A stretch of DNA of 64,000 nucleotides from Dermatophagoides farinae (GCF_024713945.1 NC_134683.1:4775501-4839500); one strand, 5' to 3'; numbered from the stretch's first letter, positions 1 through 15,156 are shown. Program-made: numbers and translations. Notes: generated by a model from the sequence alone, not told the origin.

Positions 1-3000
1 CCCATTCTCCTCAGTACATGCATGAAACCCGAAAAAATAATACCAGTGTTTAATAATGATAATAACAGTGGGAGTGTGTGTGTGTGTGTAATAGTTCAGA
101 ATTCTAGAAATGAAACAAAAAATAGATTTGTACATTCGACAATCACAGGCGGAGAACACACACACAGAGAGAATGAATCGATTCATAATCTTGATTTCAT
201 TGAAACTCTACAACGATGACCAATCATCAACTTGATGATGATGATGATGATTGTTGATGTCGTCGTCGTGGTTGTGTGTGTGTGTGTGTTTCGAATCACT
301 ATTGACTTTTTTTTGTCAAGTAGCAATCAGGCGTAAACGAAAAAAATGAAATGAAATGAAATCACAATCCAAAACCTAGTGAAAAGCGTAGCAAGTTAGT
401 CCAATAACAACACTACTAAATTAGCACTTTCAAAGCGAATCAAACTGTAATCGAAAATCATTTGTTCCTGAAAGAATTTATTTGTATCCACAAATGGAAT
501 TTCTCTTTTCATTTTCAATCTTTGGATTGCTTGCTTTCTTGTTGGTTTGATCCACTCGAAAATGATGCTGCAATACTGATGATAACGACTGTGAATCATA
601 TTTGTTACAGAAAAAAAGAGAATGATGATGATCCAATTATGTCTTATGAATGAACATATAATGTTATTGTTGTAGTAGTAATCTCGTTTTTCTCCTTCAT
701 TGGAATCGGATCAAGTTTTCAAGATATCTCGAAATGTCTTATTGAATGAACGAATAATCCAGTAATAATCCAGTGGTGGCAGCATGAAAAAATGAAAATG
801 CGAAAATCAAAAAGAAAAAACTTGAATCGACAAACTAAATTCTAAATGTCAATATACATCGATATGTCGATAATACCGCCACTATCAACACTTTCTTCTG
901 TGAAGGAAATAAATAAATATAAATCAGAACCAATCCAATAGAATAATGATGACAAAATTATAGAATCAGAATCACGAGAGAGAGAGAAAAAAATTTGTGT
1001 GATTATGCTCTTTTTTGTGGCAGAAACAAAAGAAAAATATTGAATTTCAATTTTCAAAAATTTTTCATGATTTCATGATTGAAAACTTTGCAACTAGTCC
1101 ATAATCAAAAACAAAAAAGTTTGAATCATCATCATTTGAAGTAGAAAAAATGGAAATGAAAACTCTACTTTGTGGGCAAATCTTGTTTTTCTAGATTTAT
1201 TTTCACAGCATTCTATGTTATTATTTTTCGTGATTGAATGATGCAAGAAATTCTGTATCGAATCATCATCCAGAGAGAAAAATAATGGCAATAAATGCCA
1301 TACAATCATTGATGATGATGATGATGATGATAATAGTGTAGTTATTGCCATATTCGAGAATCGAAATCATATCATCATCATCATTTGTTGTAGATATCGA
1401 TTTTTTCTCTTTCTCTCGGATTTGATTTGTGTGTGTGTGTTGTATGGTGAGAATCAACGAAAAAAAATGATTGGAAAAAATCGGGCTCTCACTCAAAACC
1501 AAGATTCATCATCATCCTCATGTTTTTTTCAATACTGTTTTTTCTCTCCAAACAACTTGTCTTTAGATATAAGAAAAAATTTGAACATTTTTTTTCTGTC
1601 AGACGGCAAAATTGTTGAGTTTTCATTCTCTTGTTTTGATTTTGATGAAAAGAAAGAAACAATAATGGCTGCCACAAAATCGGTTGAATTTTTTTTTTCC
1701 AGAATTTTTCTTTTTTTTGTTTTTGTTTTCATCTAAAGAATATCTGGTCATTTTTCTCTCTTTTGTTTCACTAATCAATGGAACATTGTTTCTCTAGTTT
1801 TTCACAGAATGACGAGTATTTAATTAAAATTATAATGCCAGTTATCTCATGAGTAAAAATGAATGAAATGAATAAAAAAAATTAACACAAAAGAAACACA
1901 TCAAATAGATGATGGAAATGAAAATAAACGAAAAAATACAAACCCACCGTAGAAATTGTTTCAAAAAAGAATTTTTTTTACCGTTTCTTCGAATGTATTT
2001 CTTTGAATTGAAAAGAAATGAAAAGAATCCCTTAGAATCATTATCGATCATCAATATGACGATGATCATCATCATTTGAAAAAAAGTGAGAAAAACTCAT
2101 TCACCAAACAATAAAAAACGATAATAATAATGAAAATGAAATGAATCAAAGCAATTTAAGCAAAAAAAAAACTTTAATCGACCAAACAACAAAAATGAAC
2201 GTCAAAAACGTGTCTGCAAAGAAATCTGCTGTAGCAATTTATTTGATATGCGATTCTTTTTCAATTTCATTTTCTCCAACGTAATTGAATGAATGTAGAA
2301 ATGAGAAATAAAAGAATCCAGTTATCCAGTCAGTCAGTCATTCAGTCGGACAGACAGACAAGTAATGAAAGAAGAAACCCAATCATCATCATCATCATCA
2401 TGATTCAAGAATTTCATCATTTTTTTTATTCTCGTATATTCTTGATATTATTATTCAATTCAAATGTTCTCTTTCTGATTCTATTCAATCTATTTTATGT
2501 TGTTATATAACATTCATTTTTATGTTTCTTTTGTTGTTCTGGTTGATGATGAAAGGCTGAAGATTCTTGAAATTATTTTTTTTTTTTTTTTTGGATCAAT
2601 AGTGAAAATGATGATGATGAAAACCGAAATTCATTCGGACTGCTTGAAGATGCAAACAAAACAACAACAACAATAAATCGCAGATATTGATAATCAATCT
2701 GATCAATTGATCTTCCTCGAAACAAACAAAACAAAACAAAAAACAAGTTCCTTTATTCACGAATAATTTATATATTTTTTTTCACTTCTTGGTGCATTTT
2801 CTTACAAAAGTTCCGGATCTCTCTCGATGTATGTGTGGAAAAAAATTCAAGAACCAAATAACGAACAACAACAACAACAATGATGTAATCAATACTTGTT
2901 CACCAGTTTCGTTTCGTTTCGTTTTTTCTCTCAATTTTCCCTAGAATAATAATACAAATCAATATATCCTTTTGCCAAGTTTTTTTCTTCGATTCAATTC

Positions 3001-3834
3001 AATTGGACTCTGAATGAATGAATGGATGAATGTCGATAGATCATCATCGTCATACATACTATTAGATTAATAACCAATGTTGATGATGTTTGAATCGATT
3101 CGATTTGTTTTTTCCTTTTCGATCGATATATAAGTTTCTCATTGCTTGTTCAATTTCGATTCATTTTTGTTTTCATTGTAAAACCCCCAAATAATGATGA
3201 TGAGATTGCTTTGAATAGGTCAGCAAAACTACAATTCTATATGGTTGTTGATGTTATGATGTTGCAAATACAAAGAAAAAAGACTGTGATAAACATACAT
3301 GAGTGAGATTATTATATCCTTCGTGGTGGCTGTGGCCAGTTGCCACTGTGTGTTCGAAACAAGAATAACAACAAAAAGAATTGTACATAACATAGTCCAT
3401 ACGTTTGTTGGATCGGTTTTTTTTAACAAATTCTTCACCATCATCATCAGTGAGTTGTTAATGATTATAAGTAATGATGATTGGCCAAATGGTTCATGGA
3501 CATGCTGATTTCTTCTTAATGACACACATTGTTGTCGTTGTTGTTTATTTGCGATTGAAAACAGAATTAATATTCGAGCACGTCTAAGCACCAAGTTATG
3601 ATTTTTTTTTTTGCTATTGTTGAAATCATATTTTCCCATTTTGTTTCTTTCAGGATGAAAATGTATCATTAATATTTGAAAACAATTCAAGTATAATTGA
3701 TGAATTTTTATCAATTCTCCACTTGAAATTTGATTAATTGATCGATTCGATTTGATTGACACACGTTTTTGTCATCAATTTGATTAAATAACTTGATTTT
3801 TTTTCTTTGCTTTTCTTTTTTCCAAACAAACAAG
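1..3834. other. Noncoding stretch upstream of first visible Dscam exon
   Basis: Apart from the doubtful exon at 3299-3447 I see no coding exon here. The sequence is AT-rich with short TG/AC and ATG runs. Because the first Dscam exon at 3835 starts in mid-codon (phase 1) and mid-domain, at least the right part of this stretch must be an intron of that gene. The 5' half of the gene is therefore further left, outside the window, or was not recognised. Confidence 0.55.
3299..3447 (-). CDS. Possible signal-peptide first exon (doubtful)
   Basis: A minus-strand open frame starts with three consecutive ATG codons at 3447 and encodes a short basic stretch, then a hydrophobic core (WTMLCTILFVVILVS) and a polar segment ending in ATATT, which has the layout of a secretory signal peptide. 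The frame meets a GTATGT donor at 3298, giving a 149-nt first exon ending in phase 2. No following exon could be recognised between 1 and 3298, so any remainder would lie beyond the left edge. The amino-acid composition is less repetitive than that of chance frames nearby. It could equally be a chance frame within a large intron or 5' flank of the Dscam-like gene on the other strand. Confidence 0.2.
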
Positions 3835-5500
3835 GTTCTAGCCCTTGGGAGTATGTACCCATTTATAATGCTGTACATTATTATCTACATTCAAATGGCT
3901 CACTAACAATTAAATCAACAACACAACAACAATCTGGTCCTTATATTTGTCAATCAACCAATGGATATGGTTCTGATATTGGAAAATTAATACATCTCAA
4001 AGTTAATGGTAAGTGGAAAATTTATTTTTTCAAAAAACTTGAAATTAATTAACAAAAAAAATTGCATATAGAACCACCAAGATTTACATTGTCAACAATA
4101 ACACAATCAGCATATAAAGATAAACCAGTACGATTGATATGTCCACCCGAAGGTGATCATCCAATACATATGGAATGGTTCCTATTGAATGGTACACATT
4201 TGAATCTAGATTCATCATTAGATTCAAAGCGTGATAATCAACATCGTGGAAAAATATCATTAAATGCTAATGATAATTTCAATGATAAATATCTATTCGA
4301 GTAAGCCAAAATTATTAATTTGAATTTTCTATAAATCCACCAATTAATGGACATTTTTTCAATAGAATCAAGGAAATTTCATCGAAATTTCTCTCAAATG
4401 ACGAACGAAACGCTAATCAAAATAACAACAACAACGATAATAATAATGACGATGATGAATTATTCGACTCAATAGATGATAATTTGATTGGTAATTTCGA
4501 ACTAGTGGATCAAGAATCGCCATCGTCAACATTGAATCATTTAATTGTGTCAGTATTGACAATACGTAAACCAACACGTGATGATTCTCGTATATTTCAA
4601 TGTAAAGCAAGTAATGAATATGGTTGGGCTGAGATGAAAATTCGTCTCATTGTGAAAGGTATGTCTCACTCTCTCTCTGTGTGTGTATCATTTCATTTCT
4701 TTCTCTCTTTCGCTTGTCAATTTTAATCTTCTTATTTATCATCATTATTATGAGTCCGGATATTTTTGTCAAAAATTTAAAAACATATTTCTGGGTCATA
4801 CAAATTGCAGTTGTAGTAGTCGATCCTCTAATAGGATTCCCAGTTGAATTTTTCTTTCTTTTTGATCCGGATATTTTAAAATGATAAATAATTGCCATGT
4901 CCATACAACAAGCGAAATTCTTTTAGCCAAATTTGTGAAATGTTTTTTCTCTTTCATTATTCCATTTTCTTCTCGAATAAAGTCTAATCAATCTCATTGA
5001 TTGACAAAGTTGAAATGTGAAAATGAAATGAATCTGTTTCGAAATTTCGAAAAAAATTGGACCTTGGAGATTTATATTCTCATTATTGCAATGAAAAGAA
5101 ATCATACCATTATCAAAATGATGATGACAGATAGAATTTCAAGCTAATTTCAATTTTTCATAATCATTACCAGATAGGCCAAATCATTGATGATGATGAT
5201 AATCGAAACGAATTAAAATAGAATCACATCAAATTGAGTGAAAAAAATTCCGAAATAAATACGGGTCTCATTCATTCAAAAGAAAAAAGTGTTTATTCTT
5301 TCCCGTTCTATGAATTTCGTTTGTTGAATACGGGATCGGATCGATCCGAAAAAATAACAACAAGAACTGGTGAATGTGGTAGAATTTCTCATTCATTCTC
5401 ACTTCTTTTTTCTTTTTTCTCTTTCTCTCTCACTCACTCAACGGGCTCTTCATTTTCTTTGTTCTTTGAAATTTCGTTTCTTTTTTTTCACCCCCACCCG

Positions 5501-5535
<35 letters not shown>

Positions 5536-8500
5536 TGATGAAATTGAACCTTTAATTATTATTACCAGTGCGTGACAAATAATGATGACGTAATGGGAAC
5601 ACATACGATAACCAAGATAGCCTAAATGAATGTATGTGTGTATGTCTTTCATAGAATTCATTTCATTCATTTTCATTCGAATATAATTGTGCTTACACAA
5701 GATTCTAGAGATTTGAACAACGAAAAATGATAATAATGACAATAGAATGAACCAGTGAGAAAGAGAGGAAAAACAAATTAGAATTGGATAGTCCTAGAAC
5801 TAGAATCGAGAATAAAAAAGTCAGTAGTTTTTTATCCCGGTCTTTTTTGAAACGACATTTTGGATTCGTATTTTCATCTCTCTCGTTCTCTCTCCTGCCA
5901 ACGTTAATATTGTTGAATCAAATGGATTGTCATGACACAGCCAATAAACACTAACAACTAATCGAAGGCTAGGAAAATATTGACGAAACGAAAATATAGA
6001 AATATTCAGAAACAGCCGGTATTTTACCATTCATTCATGAATATTCTCTCTTTTCATATGTTTATCAGGGTTGAAGAGAGATTGTTAGTTTTCATTAACC
6101 ATTTCTTTGCCAATAATAATTTGTATTTAGCTAAATTATTGTCGTCGTTGCCTTTATTGAAAGTTTTTTCATTTGGATTGAGAAAGAATAAGGAATCATC
6201 ATCATAACATATCACCAAGATAATCAGTGATTTGTAATTCAAATGTTTTATCGAGTAACGTCGTTTGTGAATTTTATCCAATACTTTACAATTGTGTCCA
6301 TACATGCATATATCCGGTCTTGATGAAATATTTTTCCAATCGATATTCGAGGCGTTCTATGCATGCAGACACACCGGAAAAGATGATCGAAAAATTGACC
6401 AAATTTTGCTGACAAAGGCAAAAAAAGAAAGAGAAAAAAATTCTTTTTTGATTCGGAAATTCCGTTCGAATTCATTTCCGAGTATGGTGGTAGTAGTGAT
6501 TTTGTTTTCTGTTTTCGTTATAGCTGCGTGCATGATTGAAATGTTTTCTTTCGAAACAAATACTGTCCGTCTGTTGTTGGCTGTGTTATTTGTCCTTTTT
6601 TTCCACAAAACTTTCATTGTCTATGGTGGCTATTTTTGTCTTTTCATTCATTTATTTGTTGTCTAATTCGGCATAATATTTTTGTTAACGCTATTAGCTT
6701 AATTGTTTTTTGTTCGCTTTAATTTTTGATTTTTTCTTTTTATTTTTTGTTGAATCCTGATGACGATTATCGTAATGAAAAGAAAAACCCGATGTTCCTG
6801 ATGAGTTTTCCATTACAAACGTGACTGAATCAAAAGCGGAAATACGTTGGCATGAATCATTTAACGGAAATTCTATCATTGTTAAATATGTGGTTCAATA
6901 TCGTCTAATTGTTCATCATCATAATGATATAACATCAACCGAATCATCAACATCGATTAATAATCGTAATCATAATAATGATGATAATGACGATCAAACA
7001 ATGACAACAACAACAGCAATTCAAACAATAACCATGCCGATCGAAAAAATCATTTCCAATGGATCATTACGACAAACAATTATCAGTGATCTACGTTCAA
7101 ATTCGTTATATCAAATTCGTATTGCAGCTGTAAATCGTTTGGGACAAAGTGATTATTCGAAATGGATGCGTTTTCGAACTGAACAAAGTGCACCAGAAAG
7201 TCCACCAATCGATGTAATGGCCACACCAACTGGACCAAATTCAGTTAAAATAACCTGGAAGGTATGAACCACAAACGCTAAAAAAACAGACCATATATTT
7301 ATTTATTTTGAAATGAAATTTTTTATTCTTTTTCTCAAAGGCACCAAAAAAATCCGAATGGAATGGTGAAATTAGTGGTTATTATATTGGTTATCGTGCC
7401 GAAAAATCCGATACCGATCTATATAAAACAATTGAAAATGTACAGATGAATGGCCGTCATGAATCACATATAACTAATCTACATCGATCAACCATTTATA
7501 AAGCATGGGTACAAGCATTCAACACACGTGGTACTGGACCACGGTCCGAAGTTGTGTCCGTACAAACATTAGCTGATGTACCACCAAGTGCACCATTATT
7601 ACGTTTACATTCATCTACAAGTGATTCGATAACAATATCCTGGTCATCAGCTACATATGGTGGTGGTAGTAATTCGCGAACAACTAGTTCGTCATCGAAT
7701 GATTTAACTCTTTATTATCGTTCATATCAACCATTATCATCATCATTATCATCATCTTCATCAACGAATATGGTTGACCATCCATTTGCACCTGGTGCTA
7801 AAATCTTACACCATTCAATGAATAATAATAATAATGGACAACAATCAATGATAATATCAAATAACTGGCATGATATATCGATACTTGAACCAAATGGTCG
7901 TCATACTGTTACCGGTTTGGAGTGTGGACGTTCATATGAATTTTTCGCTACAGCACATAATTCTGTTGGTAAATCTGAACCAAGTACACCATTAATTGCA
8001 CGTACAAGAGGTGAAGCTCCAACACCACCGCCAAGAAATAGTTTAATAAGTGAAACTATTGCTGGTGGTGGACCATATGGTAATGTCGTGGTTGGCAGTG
8101 GTGGTGGTGGTGGTTCAGCGATTCCAGCCATTATTGTCAATCTGGTCAATTGGAAAAATAACGAATGTCCAATCAATCATTTTACATTACGTATTCGGCC
8201 CTCACCATCAAAGTCACAGCCACCATCAAGTGCCTTACAGCAACAACAACAGCAACACCCATCATCGTCATCATCGTCAACAATGTCAAATCCAAGCTGG
8301 TCCATATTAGCTATGCAACATAATCCTCGTGAAAATTTTTTACTACGAAAATTGACGCCCAGTACAGCATATGAAATCGAAATAACAGCTCATTCATCAG
8401 CCGGTTCGACACAAGTGATCCATCAATTTATTACGCCCAACATTACAAATGGCGGTATGTGTCCATTTCATTTTGATTCATTTTGATATATTTTCAATGG

Positions 8501-10344
8501 TTATTCAAAAGTATCAATTAATTGTTTAATTATATATTAATAATATAATATTCTAATATTCTATTCAATCTGAATTATAATAATCATTTGAATTGTCCCA
8601 ATTGCATTGAAAACAGATTCATCATTTTTAAACAAAATTGGTTTCGAAAATTCAAAAATTGCATCAATCGCCTATCCACCAATGCCATCATCAACGAATG
8701 AAATTTCATTCGCCGATTATGAAATATTATTACCGGTGATATCATCATTGATTGTTGTCATTGTTATTGTAGCTGTTGCCTGTTTTCTTTGCTCACGTGA
8801 TCATCATTCATTATTTTTACAGCCAATTGGCCATCAAAGACAAAGACAACCATGTAAGTTTTACGATTTGGTTTAGTTTGATTCTCATCCATCTAATTTT
8901 TCAAACAAACTTAGCAACATCATCATCGGAGAATAAAGTGCCTTTCCATCATCCACATCATCATCATCATCACCATCATAATTCGAATGATCCAAATGAT
9001 ATACAACAACAACAAGAAATGTCAATATTAAAAGAATTGGTTCGTTCTAGTTCAATAACCATTATGGATGGTTTACATCACATGAATGGTGGTGCTGGTC
9101 ATCAATCAGATTCATCAACAATATTAACAACCACTAATGATGGTCATCAAATTACAAATGGCCATGTTATTGGTATTGGTTTAGGTGATTATGATAATCG
9201 ATGTATCGATAGTGAACCAACATCATTGATTAATCAATGTGAACAACAACAACAACAACAGCAACAACAGTTACGTAATAATAATCATTCACATCTACAT
9301 CATCACCATCATCATCAACTTACATTAATGTATGTATTCTCTTATTACACCAGATCAAAATTCAAACATATCAAAACCACATACTCATATAAATTAGACG
9401 ATATTGCAATTATATAAATTGTGATGAATCTCTTATGATTTTCTTTTTTTCTTTGGTTTCCACTTACCCAATGAAAATGATGATGTGGTTTGTGGTTACT
9501 AGAACGAAGAAAAAGCTTTTTCATATATATAGAAAGATTAGTAACTCAATCATAGCTGCGTGGCTAATAATAATTTAATGTTGATTGCGTATTATCATTA
9601 AACATTTATAATCTATCTATATGTTGTCCAACAATCACCATTCGTTCTTGCCATGTGTGTTTTGAATGATAATCATATTAAATTTTCATTTTTTATTTTT
9701 TGATTTATTTATTTTCTTATATCAGGTCGCCTAGACATCAACAGTCAAAAGCGATGGCCAAAGATTTGGTTGAATTACAATCATTTTTAAATAACTCTAC
9801 AAATAATAATAACAATGGATATATACAACAACCGCAACCATCACAGAAACGTGTTGTTGGTCAATCAGGAAATTATGCATTACCATATGATGTATTACCT
9901 GTCTCACAGCCAAAACAACAATCTGGTATGATAATCTATGGACAACGCACCAATATGGCTGAACCATTATATGCAACAGCCAAATTGATTAACGGTAACG
10001 GTGTGGTTGGTGGTGGTTGTTTTAATTATGGTCAAAAGGTAATTCCACATAAAATCATTTAGTAAGAATACAATTCTTTTCCCTACATTTAGGTTGATGA
10101 TATTGGTATTACAGCAACGGTAGCAACAGCTTCGGCATCATCATCATCTGGTTCGACAAATTATTCATCATCATCACGTGCCAATTATGAATCATTAGTG
10201 CCAATGATTTGTTCAACAACAACAACGACAACCTCATCATCATCATCATCAGGATCGGCTACATCGGAAACAATATCAACAGCCGCTGCTGCTTCTGGAA
10301 CAAATACATTAATGATGATCACATCCGATATGGCATTACGATAA
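3835..10344 (+). CDS. Dscam: Dscam-family cell adhesion molecule, 3' part
   Basis: Nine exons are read: 3835-4008, 4072-4300, 4366-4658, 6783-7261, 7341-8454, 8617-8853, 8915-9329, 9726-10038 and 10093-10344. Their phases are continuous and give about 1,167 residues. Domains in order are the end of an Ig domain (YICQSTNGYGSDIGKLIHLKV), a full Ig domain with an Asn/Asp-rich insert (residues 59-232), and about four fibronectin-III domains (235-760). The last two match Dscam FN5 and FN6, with the LECGRSYEFFATAHNSVGKS and CPINHF...STAYEIEITAHSSAGST patterns. One membrane segment (ILLPVISSLIVVIVIVAVAC, about 801-823) is followed by a cytoplasmic tail rich in His, Gln, Asn and Ser containing possible tyrosine motifs (PYDVLP, PLYATA). 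Dscam proteins act in neuronal wiring and self-recognition. The 5' end is missing, so classical Dscam, Dscam2 and the shortened chelicerate sDscam forms cannot be separated here. The acceptor at 6782 has a poor pyrimidine tract. Confidence 0.85.
4659..6782 (+). other. 2.1-kb Dscam intron
   Basis: This is by far the longest visible intron of the gene (others are mostly 57-400 bp), lying between the last Ig exon and the first fibronectin-III exon. It holds a CA dinucleotide run at 5502-5533 and several short open frames on both strands that look like chance frames of low-complexity sequence. I see no alternative exon with Ig or FN3 character in it. Confidence 0.6.
5502..5533. repeat. (CA)16 microsatellite
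   Basis: A perfect CA run of about 16 units sits in the long Dscam intron, directly after a C-rich and T-rich stretch. Confidence 0.9.
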
Positions 10345-10569
10345 TACAGTGGAAAACATCATTTTCTTTTGTTGGATTTTCAGGATGTACAGTTTCAAGG
10401 TTGCCAACGTGGAAGAATTTCGAGAATGATACTTGGTGACAAGTATTTGTTGACCTAGACAGAGTGGCAGACGTTTTCTCTTGAATATTATATGTAAATA
10501 ATTTTATCTTTGTCTGTATTCAAATAATTGTAAATTCTGTTTTGACATTTAATTTTTTTGTAAATTAAT

Positions 10570-10575
10570 AATAAA
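10570..10575 (+). terminator. Likely polyadenylation signal of the Dscam-like gene
   Basis: A canonical AATAAA lies about 225 bases after the TAA stop at 10342-10344, in AT-rich sequence. No other AATAAA is closer, so it is the likely end signal of the transcript, though the cleavage site is not known. Confidence 0.5.
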
Positions 10576-13500
10576 CCTAATTCTAATTTATGGAAGGTAA
10601 CAGAGAAAATGGCTACGATTGCTCATCATCAATGAATCGATTAAATTGTTGGAACAAAGATATCGAATAAAAAAATTACGGAAACACACACAGACGGACA
10701 CATAGACAAACACGTATGAATCGTTCATTATTAATGGATTAAGCTTACTTTGTATTCGAATACGAATTCAGAATCATGTTTTGATGTTTGCTTCACCGAA
10801 TGGTTCGGACTTGATTTGTTTATTTATTTATAAATATGTTCTATGGACTAATGGATCGACATGTTTTTTCTTTGGTTTGTGGTTCATCCACTTTATACAG
10901 GGCGAGTCTTTTTGTCTTGTTTAGTGTTGCGTAATCGAACAACAAGACAAACATAATCATAATTGATTGTTACCTTGCCTTTTTTCCAAATATGTTTGTT
11001 TGTTTGCAGTCACAGAATTGTTATGTGGATGTGGATGTATAAATTCGAATATTATCTGCAAGGAAGAAAGAATACAAAACGAAAACAAAGAAAAAAAATG
11101 TTCTGTAAAATGTTTCTTTTACCAATTCTTTCTCTGTTGTTCAATGAACAACAACAACAATGTATTAGATAAAATCAAGTGAACCATGAAGTACTAGAAA
11201 GTGAGTAAAAAAAGAAAACCTGGTAATGATGGCTATAGTGAGAATGAATGGCTTAGAAATCATTACAATAGTCATAAGAATCATAAATAATCATCACATC
11301 ACATTTATTTATACGCACTTACCGTCTGCGTGTAAAGAGAAAAATATATGTTCATTGTTGTTATTGTTGTTTTTGGATTCGCGAATCGGACGGGGTAAAA
11401 AAAATAGAACACATGAATTATATAAAGATAAGTTTCTGCGTAGCAATCATCACCACCATCATCGGTCATCTGAATGATATAAAACAGAAGCGAAGATTCA
11501 ATGATTTGACTTGATACAGAAATTTTTGTTTTTTTCATTTCTCAACAAATCAACACCCAAAACACGGTGTAGCATGATCATGTATGTTGATGATAATTTT
11601 CATATATTTGTAGACACAACACTCTAACATTTTCACTGTTAATAAGAAAATATTTTGAAAACGTATGATGTGATCATTATATATCGATAGAAATGTTAAC
11701 AACATGCAATCTTATGTTACATTATTTATTTATAACCCTGAGGAATGGAAATGGAAATGAAAATATCGAATATGAATATGAATATGAATGGTGTTATATA
11801 CATGCAAGAAAAATGTGGCAAACATGTATACATGTGTGTTTCTTACTTTTTTGTGGGCAATGGAATAATTCAAATTTTTTTTCCATCGCTTCGTTTGGTT
11901 TGGTTTGCGTGTGGGTATTCATAAATAATTCAAATTGATGAATCAAGAATAATATTCACCGGAAGATTATGCAGATAACAACAACAACTATCTATTGTAT
12001 GTAGGTATAATTTGGCTACATTCAACAAACACAAACAAACAAAAAATGAATAACAAGAATTATGGTCATATAAAAAGAATCATCATCATCGATAGATGCG
12101 ATAATGATTCCGGCATTTTTGTGCAATAAATTGAATTACCGATATGGACAACTCCTTTGATTTTTTCGCGATGCTACATGACGGGGAACAAATTTCATTC
12201 CATTTTAATCAAGCTCTCTAACGTTCGATTAGCTTTCAGGTATGTTGATTTGTTGTTGATATTCCATACTAAAGCCATGATTTCATTCCCATCCAGACTT
12301 TTTAGAATGGGGAGAATCGATAATCAAAAAAAAAAAAAAAAAAAAAATCCAACTGGAAGATGAATGAATGATAGCAAAATATTTGTGTGTGCACATTGGT
12401 ATTTGAAGAAAGAAAAAAAGAAAAAATTATTATCGTTGTTATTGTTGTTGTTTATGTTTCATTCACTGATCGTGAAAAACGATCCATCCCACAACGAAAA
12501 AAAATTCAATGGACTATGAAGCTATTTCATCGTTTCCAAAAAAAGATGATATGATGGAAAACAAAATCATCGGGAAAATTTTCTTTCGGTTATTGTACAT
12601 TGTGCCTCTGTTGTTTTTTTTCGGGGGAGGTAGTTTTTTTGATATAATGTTCGGATCGTTCCAACAACACAACAAACAAGAAAACAACAACGATTAGAAT
12701 GAGAGAAAAAAAGATTCATTTTTTCGAACCGTTTATGGTCTACGATGATGACTGAAATGAAAAAATGATGATGATGGTGTGCTATGGACGAAAGAATAGC
12801 GAAAAAATGGACTTTGTTACTGAACAACTGATGATTATTGGAATTTTGTAGCACTTTTTCATTGAACATTGGCCATTATTATTATCACTACTATACTTGA
12901 ACGATTGACGAGAAATTTCTTTTTTCATTTTTCAATCGCGTATACACGCCAATTATCAGTTGAAAATAAAGTTCGATCTAAGAATAATGATCATGATGAT
13001 GGTGGTGATGGAATATAGGAAATGGAAAAAGAGAAAGATTTTCTCTTTTTTTTCTTCATTCAAAAATTTAATTGTTCATCATCCATGTTTGTTTTGGGAA
13101 TTTCTTTTTCATTTTTTTGATTTTGATTTCAAAACGACAAAAAACCCATGATTCATTATTTTTTTCACAAACGATCATCAAAAATTGATGTTGATGATTG
13201 GTGTTCGATCGTCGTAATTTTCGCTCTTGAAAAATGGTGTCAAAAACTTTCAATGGTTTGCTCTTCATGCGTTCTCGTTATTCTTTTCTTGGTCTCTTTT
13301 TCAAATCGATTGTGGATCGATGAATGTTTTTAAAATCGATGGTTCATCATGTGATGCTGGAGACCGGTTTTTTCTTTCTCGAACAAGAATTACATTTTCA
13401 GCATTTCAAAAACTCGAATAGAAGAAAAAACAAAACAATGGCGAAATTGCAGAAAAAACAACGATCGACTTGGACTGCTTTTACTGGATCAATATTGTTT

Positions 13501-15121
13501 TTCGTTTTTGATTGAAATTGTATCTCATCCGGCTAACCGTCAATTTTCGTTTTCAAACCACCATCTATCTGCATAGATAACTCATTGAAGTCTGGTTTTT
13601 GTTTGATAAAAAAAGAATGAAAAAACAACCAGAATAGATATTTATACTCACCATGCCATATGGATATAATGTCCATCATCATCGTATTTATCGATGATAC
13701 GATTCTCTATTTGAATTCTAGATGTTTTCCCAGTAATATATTCACAAGGAGAAAAAAAATTGATTTGATTTTAAAGGCCAAAATATTATTACATAGAATA
13801 TGTACTCACCCAAAAAATCAACATCCATTGATGATGACAATAACAAATTCTACTTCATTCGTACATACAATCCATGTTATTCGCCTGAATGAATATGAAT
13901 TGTATTCATTCGGTGTTGGTGATTTTGTAGCAAAAATTGCTCACGAAAAATCGATATTCTTTTGGTCGTTGTTGTCGTTGAAAAAAAAGTTTGAAATGAA
14001 TCAAAATACAAAGAGGAATGTACATTTTGATGATGTATTTGTGAACAAAATTACTCATCGAAAGATTGGATGACAAATAATAATGATAATGATGATGGTG
14101 ATTGAAAAGAAACGGGCAGTATACAAGAATTTCCAGAATCGAGTAGAGTCCAAATCGAATTCGAATATGAATGAAAGATGGATTTTTTCTGTTCTGTTTT
14201 TGTTTTTTTCGTCGTGTGTGAATTTGAAAAATTATTATTATTCTTCAAAAATCTAGTCATGGATGGATGAATGTTTCTTATTGTTCTTATCAGGATCAGA
14301 AAAATATTGCTTCGGTTAATCTGATAAAAAAAAATTGAATGTGAACAAAAATTCTTTGATCTCTTGAGATTTTCAAAAAAAAACTAAACCTTAATTAATG
14401 ATGAATATGAATATATATGGCAAAACAAAACGAAAAAAACGATAAAAGCTGTCACTATCCATAAATTTTGTTTAAAGAATAGAAAAAAATTTAAGAAAAT
14501 CCATAAAGAAAAATATTCAACTTTTCACTCTTTCATTCAGTCATTCTTATTTATTATATCTCATATTTCATATTTGTTTCATAAATTGTCTTTTCTTTTC
14601 ACATGTTTCACATACCCACCAGTGTTTCATATACTCACATTTAATGAACTTTGTTTCATCATTTTCGGTTGTTCCAAAAGCAGTAGCATTAAAGCTGTGT
14701 TAATGTAATGAAAAATTAAACGACAACAAATTTAACGATTAATAACCCCAATTTTTTTTTTGTTTTTTACGGTCATATCCGATGAAAACATCCTCATTCA
14801 TTCATTGAGTCAATTTCTATGATCATCAACGCTGATTTTTTCAGTTCTTCTGCTTTCTTCTTGCTTTCTAGATTTGATTTACTCAATCTGCTACTCTTGG
14901 TTTTTTACTCACAGTTTCATTTCGTTTCGGTTCGCCGCCCATATCGTCGTCGTTTGTGAAATTTGATGCCTACGGGACCATAACAGATTCCAAACGCGAA
15001 CAATCTGATGAAACAAAGCAGACAATAAATGAATGAATGAACCATATATAAAGAGACAAGACAAAAACCAAATCACAATAACTTTTTTGCTTTTTGGTTT
15101 ATATTGTTAATTACCAAGTTT

Positions 15122-15156
<35 letters not shown>

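Noticed and set aside
6292-6666. 124-codon plus-strand frame in the long Dscam intron
   Set aside because: No Ig or FN3 character, no acceptor in phase with the flanking exons, and hydrophobic low-complexity content.
7901-8310. Minus-strand and shifted plus-strand frames inside the Dscam FN3 exon
   Set aside because: Shadows of the real coding frame, which has continuous FN3 motifs and matching splice phases.
13660-14073. 137-codon plus-strand frame in the 10-15 kb gap
   Set aside because: Ile/Asn/Lys/Phe-rich with no domain or signal sequence; consistent with a chance frame in AT-rich DNA.
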